6,802 nt of DNA from Candidatus Pelagibacter sp. TMED196 (GTDB lineage: Bacteria; Pseudomonadota; Alphaproteobacteria; Pelagibacterales; Pelagibacteraceae), in assembly GCA_002171925.1 (NCBI GenBank), contig NHIT01000020.1, forward strand, positions 12,343-19,144, read 5' to 3'. The notes beneath the pieces are model-generated. The model was not told the origin of the DNA. It was given only the letters and a program-made list of their open reading frames with translations, and did no database searches. Made by a program: the position numbers and the translations under genes. Below are positions 1 to 5,486 of this stretch, piece after piece (the first letter of the stretch is position 1; each line of letters starts with the position of its first letter).

Positions 1-1563
1 TATTTTCAACTTTTTTTCCATTAAATCAATTGTCTCTTTTAGCCCAAAAAAACTTATAAAAAAGCCCATTCTTGGACCATTTTCTTCACCGAAAGTAACT
101 TCATATATAAGTTTAAACCAATCCCTTAAATTATCTTTATAACCATTTTCTTTGCCAGAAGTATATATTATTGTTTGTATGTCCTCTGGCGAGGTATCTA
201 TAGAAATTTTTTTCAAGGAAATAATCAGATTTTTTAAAGCTTCTCTTTCTTTGACAGATGGAGTTTTAAATTTTTTCTTTGGTTCAACTTCATCTATAAA
301 ATAATTAATTGCGTAATCAGTTAATTCATCTAAAATTTTATGCTCTTTTGGTTCTATTTCCTTGTGAAATTTTTTTATAAACTTCCATAGAACATCTTTT
401 TTTTTTGCATTACTAGATCCAACTATATTTAATAACATTGAAAATGGCATAATTATTTTTTCTTTTGGAGGCAAGCCATTATGAATATGCCACACTGGAT
501 TTAAAAGTTTTTCATTATCTTTTTGTTTTTCATATTTTTCTATATATGATAAATATTCATCAACTGCTTTTGGTACCACATCTGGATAAAGCTTTTTTGC
601 TCTTTTAGGATTTTGATACATATAAAGTGACAAACTTTCTGGGGAAGCATATTTTAACCATTGTTCTATTGTAATTCCATTGCCTTTGGATTTAGAAATT
701 TTTTCTCCTTTCTCGTCTAAAAAAAGTTCGTAGGCAAAACCATTTGGAGGCTGCTTTCCCATAGCTTTACAGATTTTATTTGATAAAATTGCACTTTCGA
801 TTAAGTCTTTGCCATACATTTCAAAATCAACATCAAATGTAAACCATCTCATTGCCCAATCAACTTTCCATTGTAATTTACATTTGCCATTAAAGATATC
901 AGTTTTAATTTTTTTACCATCATTATCGAAAACTAATGTTTTATTTTTTTTATCTATTTCAGTAACTGGAATTTCTAAAACTTTTCCAGTTTCTTGGCAG
1001 ATTGGTAAAAAGGGACTATAAGTTTTTCTTCGTTCGCTACCTAGGGTAGGTAGTATTATATTCATAATATCATCAAATTTTTCAAGGACTCTTTCTAAGG
1101 AATTGTTAAATATGCCTTTTTTATAATTTTCTGTTGAACTTTTAAAAATAAAATTGAAATTAAATTTTTTTAAAAATTCTATTAACATTTTATTATTATG
1201 TTCACCGAAACTTGCATACTTTTTGAAAGGATCAGGTATTGAGGTCAGTGGCTTTCCAATATTATTATGTAAAATTTTATCATTAGGTATATTTTCTGGA
1301 ACTTTTCTAAGTCCGTCCAAATCATCAGAGAAAGTTATTAATTCAGAATTAATCTTATTTATATGATTTAATGCGTTTATCATCATTGATGTTCTCGAAA
1401 CCTCGCCAAAAGTTCCGATGTGTGGTAAGCCGCTTGGGCCATAGCCTGTCTGAAAAGTAATTTTATTTTTTTTCTTAATAATTTCTTTTCTGTCTTTTAA
1501 AAGTTTCCTGATTTCAACAAATGGCCATGAAGATGTTGAGTTTATTAGATCAGATTCAAGCAT
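1..1563 (-). CDS. lysK: Class I lysyl-tRNA synthetase, 3'-truncated by window edge
   Basis: This enzyme charges tRNA-Lys with lysine in the cytoplasm, using ATP. It is the class I (archaeal-type) enzyme found in Alphaproteobacteria, unrelated to the class II LysS of most bacteria. On the minus strand 521 codons are open from the ATG at 1563 to the window edge. Residues 43-55 read PSGLPHIGTFGEV, the HIGH motif of the Rossmann catalytic domain. Residues 288-294 read KISKSKG, the KMSKS loop. Other family blocks are PTLGSERRKTYSPFLPIC, VDWAMRW (234-240), and a helical C-terminal domain ending near GEENGPRMGFFISFFGLKE. The family is usually about 520-550 aa, so only a few residues and the stop should be missing. 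No SD is visible before the ATG. The gene is divergent from trkH. Identification rests on both signature motifs and collinearity, and is very secure. Confidence 0.96.
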   Translation of the reverse strand, partial: MLESDLINSTSSWPFVEIRKLLKDRKEIIKKKNKITFQTGYGPSGLPHIGTFGEVSRTSMMINALNHINKINSELITFSDDLDGLRKVPENIPNDKILHNNIGKPLTSIPDPFKKYASFGEHNNKMLIEFLKKFNFNFIFKSSTENYKKGIFNNSLERVLEKFDDIMNIILPTLGSERRKTYSPFLPICQETGKVLEIPVTEIDKKNKTLVFDNDGKKIKTDIFNGKCKLQWKVDWAMRWFTFDVDFEMYGKDLIESAILSNKICKAMGKQPPNGFAYELFLDEKGEKISKSKGNGITIEQWLKYASPESLSLYMYQNPKRAKKLYPDVVPKAVDEYLSYIEKYEKQKDNEKLLNPVWHIHNGLPPKEKIIMPFSMLLNIVGSSNAKKKDVLWKFIKKFHKEIEPKEHKILDELTDYAINYFIDEVEPKKKFKTPSVKEREALKNLIISLKKISIDTSPEDIQTIIYTSGKENGYKDNLRDWFKLIYEVTFGEENGPRMGFFISFFGLKETIDLMEKKLKI

Positions 1564-1619
1564 AATTAAGGTTTATAATAAGTTGAATTTTATTGCTATT
1601 TAAATATTGTCCAAATTTT
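1564..1619. promoter_or_regulatory. Divergent lysK/trkH promoter region
   Basis: This 56-bp spacer lies between the lysK start (minus strand) and the preferred trkH ATG, so it should hold promoters for both directions. It is almost pure A/T. On the minus strand a TTGGAC and a TAAAAT lie 16 nt apart and could be a -35/-10 pair. On the plus strand TTGAAT at 1583-1588 is a possible -35, but no well-spaced -10 follows. Assignment of the individual elements is weak; only the presence of promoters somewhere here is well supported, by gene orientation. Confidence 0.4.
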
Positions 1620-3065
1620 ATGATAACAAACAAAACAGTTTTTTTTGTAGTAGGAATTTTGTTATTAATTCTGGGTATTTTTATGATGATCCCGTATGGA
1701 ATACAGATTCTTTATAAAGAGAATAGTAACAGTTTTTTTTCATCCTCAATTATAACAATTTTTATTGGTATCCTTACGGTTCTTGCTACTTTAAAAAGAG
1801 ATAACCAATTGAATCTCCAACAAGCTTTTTTATTTTCTACTCTTGCTTGGATAGGTATCGCTTTTTTTGGAAGTATTCCCTTTTTTCTATCAAATTTAGA
1901 TTTAACTTTTAGTGAAGCTTTTTTTGAAAGCATGTCAGGTATTACTACAACAGGTTCAACGGTTATATCCAATCTAGATGAAACACCAAAAAGTATTTTG
2001 ATTTGGAGAGCTATAATGCAGTGGCTCGGTGGCGTAGGTATTATTGTTATGGCAACGACCGTTTTACCACTTTTAAAAGTTGGTGGTATGCAAGTTTTTA
2101 AAACGGATTCCTCAGAACCTGAAAAACTTTTACCAAAAACTATTGAGGTCGCATCTGTTATTATTTTAATTTATACAACGTTAACAATTAGTTGCATGGC
2201 TATATATTGGTTACAAGGAATGACTGTGTTTGATAGTGTAGCTCATGCTCTTACAACGCTTGCTACGGGTGGTTTTTCAACCCACAATGAATCAATTGGT
2301 TATTTTAAGAGTCCTGGTATTGAATTTACATCTATAGTTTTTATTATATTGGGAAGTCTTCCTTTTATAACATATTTAAAATTCATTAAAGGGAATAGAA
2401 AAATATTTTTCACAGATATTCAAATAAAAGGATTTATATACCTAGTTATAATTTCGATCACCATTATGTTTTTATATTTATTTTTAAATAATTCTGAATT
2501 TTCTTTTATAGATAATTTAAGAATTTCATCATTCAATGTATTATCAATTTTATCTGGAACGGGCTATGTTACTGATGATTTTGGATTGTGGGGAGAATTT
2601 CCATTAATTTTCTTTTTATTTTTAATGTTTATTGGTGGATGTGCTGGTTCTACCACTTGTGGTATTAAAATTTTCAGATTACAGATACTTTTTTTGTTTA
2701 TAGGAAATCATATTAAAAAATTAGTTTATCCTAATAGTGTTTTTATCATAAATTATAATAAACAAAAGGTAGAAGATACTTTTATAAACTCGGTCATAAT
2801 TTTTATTTTTTCTTATTTATTATTATTTTTAATTATATCGATTCTCTTATCAATTTCTGGGCTCGATTTTTTATCTGCAATTTCAGGATCAGCAACATCA
2901 ATATCGAATGTTGGGCCGGGACTTGGTGATATGATTGGTCCAAATGGAAACTTTAGTCAAGTCTCTGATATATCTAAATGGATACTGTCTTTTGCGATGT
3001 TGCTGGGTAGATTGGAAATTTTCGCTGTTCTTGTACTGTTTTTACCATCTTTCTGGAGATCATAA
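1620..3065 (+). CDS. trkH: TrkH-family potassium transporter membrane subunit
   Basis: This is the inner-membrane, ion-conducting subunit of a Trk/Ktr-type K+ uptake system, normally gated by a cytoplasmic TrkA (RCK) ring. Starting at the ATG, it is 481 aa, close to the roughly 483 aa of typical TrkH. All four pore-loop filters are visible (ATG numbering): SGITTTGST near 106-114, TLATGGFST near 213-221, SGTGYVT near 312-318, and SNVGPGLG near 429-436. The conserved GGCAGSTTCGIKIFR segment near 339-353 and LGRLEIF near 462-468 also fit the family. The N-terminus starts directly with a TM helix, as in other TrkH proteins, so the ATG at 1620 is preferred over an in-frame TTG at 1593. Neither has an SD. 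No trkA lies in the window. The 21-nt gap to the next gene suggests cotranscription with ampG. Confidence 0.93.
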   Translation: MITNKTVFFVVGILLLILGIFMMIPYGIQILYKENSNSFFSSSIITIFIGILTVLATLKRDNQLNLQQAFLFSTLAWIGIAFFGSIPFFLSNLDLTFSEAFFESMSGITTTGSTVISNLDETPKSILIWRAIMQWLGGVGIIVMATTVLPLLKVGGMQVFKTDSSEPEKLLPKTIEVASVIILIYTTLTISCMAIYWLQGMTVFDSVAHALTTLATGGFSTHNESIGYFKSPGIEFTSIVFIILGSLPFITYLKFIKGNRKIFFTDIQIKGFIYLVIISITIMFLYLFLNNSEFSFIDNLRISSFNVLSILSGTGYVTDDFGLWGEFPLIFFLFLMFIGGCAGSTTCGIKIFRLQILFLFIGNHIKKLVYPNSVFIINYNKQKVEDTFINSVIIFIFSYLLLFLIISILLSISGLDFLSAISGSATSISNVGPGLGDMIGPNGNFSQVSDISKWILSFAMLLGRLEIFAVLVLFLPSFWRS

Positions 3066-3086
3066 ATTAATCTATAATTATAACTA

Positions 3087-4463
3087 ATGGAAATTTATCA
3101 AAAACAATCTTTTAAAGACTCTTTCAAAGTTTACCTCGATATAAGAATGCTTCGTATCCTTCTATTGGGTGCAATAAGCGGTTTTCCGTGGGTTATAATT
3201 GGGAGCAGTTTAAGCCTGTGGTTAAAAGAAGAGGGTTTAAGTAGAAGCACTATTGGTTGGGCTGGTTTAATATTTGCTGTCTATGCTTTTAATTATTTGT
3301 GGGCACCCTTAATTGATAGGGTGCGTATACCGTGGTTAACTGACAAAGTTGGCCATCGTCGTAGCTGGATTATATTAATGCAGTTTATAATTTTGTTAAG
3401 TTTAGTTTTTTGGAATTTTATAGATCCAACTGCTAACTTAGCATTAGTAATCACAGTTGGATTGATTATTGCTATTGCTTCTGCAACACAGGACATAACG
3501 GTTGATGCATTAAGAATTGAACAAATTGGTAAAAATGAAGGTAAGTCAATGCAAGCAGGTGCGGCGATAGCTGTGGTCGGATGGTGGACAGGTTACAAAC
3601 TTGGAGGGGTAATTGCTCTGAACGTTGCAGATTATTTTGAGAAATTAGGTTTTCAAAATTACTGGCAAATAACTTTTTTAATACTAGGTATTGTAGTTAT
3701 AGCTTGTAATATTGGTTTACTTTTTGTCAACGAACCACAAAATACACATAGACATGACTCACAAAAAAAAACTGATCTTATAATACAAAAAAAACTTGGC
3801 GCATCCAATTTTTTAACAAAATCAACAGCGTGGATAAGTGGAACAATAGGAGGTCCTATTTTAAGTTTCTTCAATAAAAATGGATTAAGAATTGCATTGG
3901 GAATTTTAGGTTTCGTATTCTTGTTTAAGATCGGAGAAGCATTTCTTGGTCGTATGTCTATAATATTTTACAAAGAAATAGGTTTCACTAAGTCAGACAT
4001 AGCAATATATTCAAAAGGTTTGGGGTGGATTACTACCGTTGTATTTACTCTGTTGGGTGGACTATTTGCTATCCGATCTGGTGTAATTAAAGCCATGTTT
4101 GTTTCTGGTATTCTAATGGCATCCACTAATCTTCTTTTTTCTTTGCTTGCATGGTCTGGAAAATCAGAATGGTTATTTGCTGTAGCTGTTATCTTTGATG
4201 ATATGGCCGCTGCTTTTGCCACAGTTGCCTTTGTTGCTTTCATTTCTATGCTAGTTGATAGAACCTACACCGCGACTCAATATGCGCTCCTAGCATCTAT
4301 TGGAACTGCCGGAAGAACAACATTAGCAGCGTCTTCAGGTGCTATGGTAGATTGGCTGAACGGTGATTGGGGTACTTTTTTCGTAATCACTGCCGTGATG
4401 GTTATACCATCATTAATTTTTCTTTATATAATTAGAAAAGATATAAAATTAAGTGAAAAATAG
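3087..4463 (+). CDS. ampG: AmpG-family (PAT) MFS permease, probable anhydromuropeptide importer
   Basis: AmpG transporters bring GlcNAc-anhydroMurNAc-peptides from the periplasm into the cytoplasm for peptidoglycan recycling. This protein is 458 aa (E. coli AmpG 491 aa) and strongly hydrophobic, with about 12 TM helices in MFS arrangement. Family features include an N-terminal SGFPWVIIGSSLSLWL helix (31-46), a WAPLIDR motif A-like segment (72-78), GHRRSW (89-94), and ATQDITVDALRIE (133-145), which parallels the ATQD...DA block of AmpG. A charged loop near 215-232 separates the two halves. The ATG has no SD and lies 21 nt after trkH. The 3' end overlaps the NlpC/P60 gene by 11 nt, implying translational coupling and a shared pathway. 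Members of the PAT family can also carry acetyl-CoA or other solutes, so the substrate is inferred from homology plus the murein-peptidase neighbour. Confidence 0.85.
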   Translation: MEIYQKQSFKDSFKVYLDIRMLRILLLGAISGFPWVIIGSSLSLWLKEEGLSRSTIGWAGLIFAVYAFNYLWAPLIDRVRIPWLTDKVGHRRSWIILMQFIILLSLVFWNFIDPTANLALVITVGLIIAIASATQDITVDALRIEQIGKNEGKSMQAGAAIAVVGWWTGYKLGGVIALNVADYFEKLGFQNYWQITFLILGIVVIACNIGLLFVNEPQNTHRHDSQKKTDLIIQKKLGASNFLTKSTAWISGTIGGPILSFFNKNGLRIALGILGFVFLFKIGEAFLGRMSIIFYKEIGFTKSDIAIYSKGLGWITTVVFTLLGGLFAIRSGVIKAMFVSGILMASTNLLFSLLAWSGKSEWLFAVAVIFDDMAAAFATVAFVAFISMLVDRTYTATQYALLASIGTAGRTTLAASSGAMVDWLNGDWGTFFVITAVMVIPSLIFLYIIRKDIKLSEK

Positions 4464-5196
4464 TTTTGGAAATAATTCTCCAGTTTTAAATCTTTACAAA
4501 AAGAATAACTTAAAATCTAAAATTGACACTCAACTACTTTATGGAGATAATTTTAAGGTAATTAAAAGAAGTCCTAATTGGAAAAAAATTATAATTAAAA
4601 AAGATGGGTACAAAGGTTTTATAAAAAGTAAAAAATTTCCATTTCCAATAAAGGCAAATTTTAAAGTATTTGTCTTAAAAGCAAATCTGTACAATAAGCC
4701 TAATACAAAAAATAAAATTGGCAAACATCTCTCTTTTAACTCAAGATTAAAAGTGACTGAAAAGAAAGGAAAATTTGGAAAATTTGAGAATTATTGGATA
4801 AAATTATCTGATATAAAAAAGGTATCCCACAAAAATAAAAATGTATTTAAAGATATTGAATTTTTTAATAATATTAAATATTTATGGGGCGGAAAAACTT
4901 TTAAGGGAATTGATTGTTCTGCATTAGTTCAGGTGTTTTTAAATTATAATAATAAGTTTTTTCCAAGAGACTCTATAGATCAAGAAAAATTTTTAAAAAA
5001 AAAGATAAAATTTAAAAATTTAAGAAAAAATGATATAATCTTTTGGAAAGGACATGTGGCTGTTGCTTTATCATCAAAAAAAATTATTCATGCTTATGGC
5101 CCAATGAAAAAAGTTGTTATTATGGATACAAAAAAAGCGATAAATAGAATTGAAAGAACTGCTAATTTAAAAATAACCAGTATAAGGAGGCTATAA
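4453..5196 (+). CDS. Cytoplasmic NlpC/P60 (C40) peptidase with two N-terminal bacterial SH3 domains
   Basis: This is a probable cysteine peptidase cutting the gamma-D-Glu-diamino-acid bond of murein peptides. It has 247 aa. The first SH3b covers about 9-60 (SPVLNLY...LLYGDNFKVI...GYKGFI), the second about 68-123, and the NlpC/P60 domain about 130-247. The catalytic set is visible: Cys155 in GIDCSALVQ, His201 in GHVAVAL, and His213 in IIHAYG. No signal peptide or TM segment is present, so it should act in the cytoplasm. The layout resembles the recycling enzyme YkfC of Bacillus (SH3b-SH3b-NlpC/P60), which cuts peptides with a free N-terminal L-Ala. Overlap with ampG supports that role. The start is GTG at 4453, chosen because the SH3 fold begins almost immediately. 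The gene is very AT-rich and Lys-rich (14 G/C in 60 nt at 4501-4560). Its last Arg-Arg codons, AGG AGG, double as the SD of the next ORF. Confidence 0.88.
   Translation: MKNSFGNNSPVLNLYKKNNLKSKIDTQLLYGDNFKVIKRSPNWKKIIIKKDGYKGFIKSKKFPFPIKANFKVFVLKANLYNKPNTKNKIGKHLSFNSRLKVTEKKGKFGKFENYWIKLSDIKKVSHKNKNVFKDIEFFNNIKYLWGGKTFKGIDCSALVQVFLNYNNKFFPRDSIDQEKFLKKKIKFKNLRKNDIIFWKGHVAVALSSKKIIHAYGPMKKVVIMDTKKAINRIERTANLKITSIRRL
5184..5190 (+). promoter_or_regulatory. Consensus Shine-Dalgarno for the 22-aa ORF
   Basis: AAGGAGG, a near-perfect anti-SD match, lies 6 nt before the ATG at 5197. It sits inside the last codons of the NlpC/P60 gene, where AGG AGG encodes the penultimate Arg-Arg. It decides the start of the small ORF. 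It is also notable because the large genes in this window lack a recognisable SD. Confidence 0.75.
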
Positions 5197-5265
5197 ATGC
5201 ATTGGATACTACTTGGTCTTGCCGTAGGATTTGTATTTTATTTAGGCGATAAGTATTTATTTTAA
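5197..5265 (+). CDS. Putative 22-aa single-helix membrane microprotein
   Basis: This short ORF has an ATG start, 22 codons and a TAA stop. The start codon directly abuts the TAA of the NlpC/P60 gene and is in the same frame. A consensus SD (AAGGAGG) is placed ideally 6 nt upstream. The peptide begins MHWILLGLAVGFVFYLG and ends with the polar/aromatic tail DKYLF. Residues 3-17 are uncharged and hydrophobic, long enough for a short transmembrane helix, and Gly7/Gly11 form a GxxxG helix-packing motif. Charge is limited to Asp18-Lys19, so the N-terminal part would insert and the tail sit at the membrane face. I recognise no family. It may be an accessory subunit of a membrane protein, for example AmpG or TrkH upstream, or a small toxin-like peptide. 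Function is unknown. Expression is inferred from the SD alone. Confidence 0.6.
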   Translation: MHWILLGLAVGFVFYLGDKYLF

Positions 5266-5278
5266 TAATTTAAATTTT

Positions 5279-5297
5279 AAAAAAATTAGCTAGCTAA
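5279..5297 (-). terminator. Short palindrome plus T-run, possible weak terminator for the 18-aa ORF
   Basis: TTAGCTAGCTAA at 5286-5297 is a perfect 12-bp palindrome that includes the stop codon of the minus-strand small ORF. Read on the minus strand it is followed at once by seven Ts (5285-5279). The geometry is that of an intrinsic terminator, but the stem would be only about 4 bp around a CTAG loop, so stability is poor. It lies in the 20-bp gap between two convergent ORFs. Low confidence. Confidence 0.25.
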
Positions 5298-5342
5298 ATA
5301 ATAAATTACAACTGCTACAATTAATATTTCTAATCCACTCAT
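5286..5342 (-). CDS. Putative 18-aa single-helix membrane microprotein
   Basis: The minus-strand ORF reads MSGLEILIVAVVIYYLAS and stops at TAA. A strong SD (AAAAGGAG) lies just upstream of its ATG. Residues 6-16 are wholly hydrophobic and beta-branched rich; Glu5 is the only charged side chain. This is a minimal membrane-inserting peptide. An in-frame upstream ATG at 5375 would give a 29-aa form with a basic N-terminus (MLYLNRIKRRY), but it has no SD and is less likely. The ORF is convergent with the 22-aa ORF, with only 20 bp between stops, and is divergent from the dioxygenase gene. No family is recognised. Peptides of this size and character include small respiratory-complex subunits and type I toxins of the Ibs/TisB kind. 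Neither is claimed. The coding call rests on SD, hydrophobic pattern and clean frame. Confidence 0.55.
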   Translation of the reverse strand: MSGLEILIVAVVIYYLAS

Positions 5343-5346
5343 ATAT

Positions 5347-5354
5347 CTCCTTTT
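5347..5354 (-). promoter_or_regulatory. Shine-Dalgarno for the 18-aa ORF
   Basis: On the minus strand this reads AAAAGGAG, followed by ATAT and then the ATG at 5342. The 4-nt spacing is slightly short but workable. It selects the ATG at 5342 over the in-frame upstream ATG at 5375. Confidence 0.65.
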
Positions 5355-5384
5355 GATTCTGTTTAAATATAACATTTTCTTTAG

Positions 5385-5412
5385 GTTTTATCTGATCTTT
5401 AAATGTTTTATC
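5385..5412 (+). repeat. GTTTTATC direct repeat, 20-bp period
   Basis: Two identical 8-bp copies begin at 5385 and 5405, about two helical turns apart, and each is preceded by CTTTA (5379-5383 and 5397-5401). On the minus strand they read GATAAAAC, located roughly 43-70 bp upstream of the 18-aa ORF start. This is a possible regulator-binding pair, but chance repeats of this length are common in AT-rich DNA. Confidence 0.35.
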
Positions 5413-5416
5413 CACA
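5408..5416 (+). promoter_or_regulatory. Perfect DnaA-box match (TTATCCACA)
   Basis: The 9-mer is identical to the strong E. coli-type DnaA box and lies in the intergenic spacer upstream of the dioxygenase gene. It overlaps the second GTTTTATC repeat. The first repeat continues TTATCTGAT and so matches only the TTATC half. I found no second perfect box nearby, so this is a candidate DnaA-binding site and not an origin. Confidence 0.35.
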
Positions 5417-5486
5417 AAGAAATTTGATTATGATGCTTAAAAATGCGCACTTACTAATTTTAACAGAAACAGTATAAATTGATTAT

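Larger units (their letters stand above)
5343..5486. promoter_or_regulatory. Divergent spacer between the 18-aa ORF and the dioxygenase gene
   Basis: This is 144 bp of AT-rich DNA expected to hold promoters in both directions. An exact GTTTTATC repeat occurs at 5385-5392 and 5405-5412, with CTTTA before each copy. TTATCCACA at 5408-5416 equals the high-affinity DnaA box. TATAAAT at 5473-5479 is a -10-like element; TTACTA at 5451-5456 is a poor -35 at 16-bp spacing. If that -10 is used, transcription would begin at about the ATG at 5487, giving a leaderless mRNA, consistent with the absence of an SD. Confidence 0.45.

Noticed and set aside
809..1366. Two 70-codon plus-strand open frames (809-1021 and 1154-1366)
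   Set aside because: Both lie antisense to lysK, whose motifs are intact across the same stretch. They have no SD and no recognisable domain.
1593..1619. TTG at 1593 as the trkH start, adding nine residues
   Set aside because: The added residues are polar and precede a normal TrkH N-terminus that begins at the ATG at 1620. No SD supports the TTG.
1712..1972. Minus-strand 86-codon frame inside trkH
   Set aside because: It is antisense to conserved TrkH pore sequence and is a by-product of its codon pattern.
3293..4243. Three minus-strand open frames inside ampG (3293-3496, 3659-3874, 3968-4243)
   Set aside because: All are antisense shadows of a conserved transporter, with no SD and no domain.
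4539..4724. Minus-strand 61-codon hydrophobic frame inside the NlpC/P60 gene
   Set aside because: Lys-rich AAA/AAG codons read as Phe/Leu on the other strand, so the apparent membrane helix is an artefact of composition.
5266..5486. Replication origin around the DnaA box
   Set aside because: Only one perfect box is visible, with no box cluster and no origin-type neighbouring genes.
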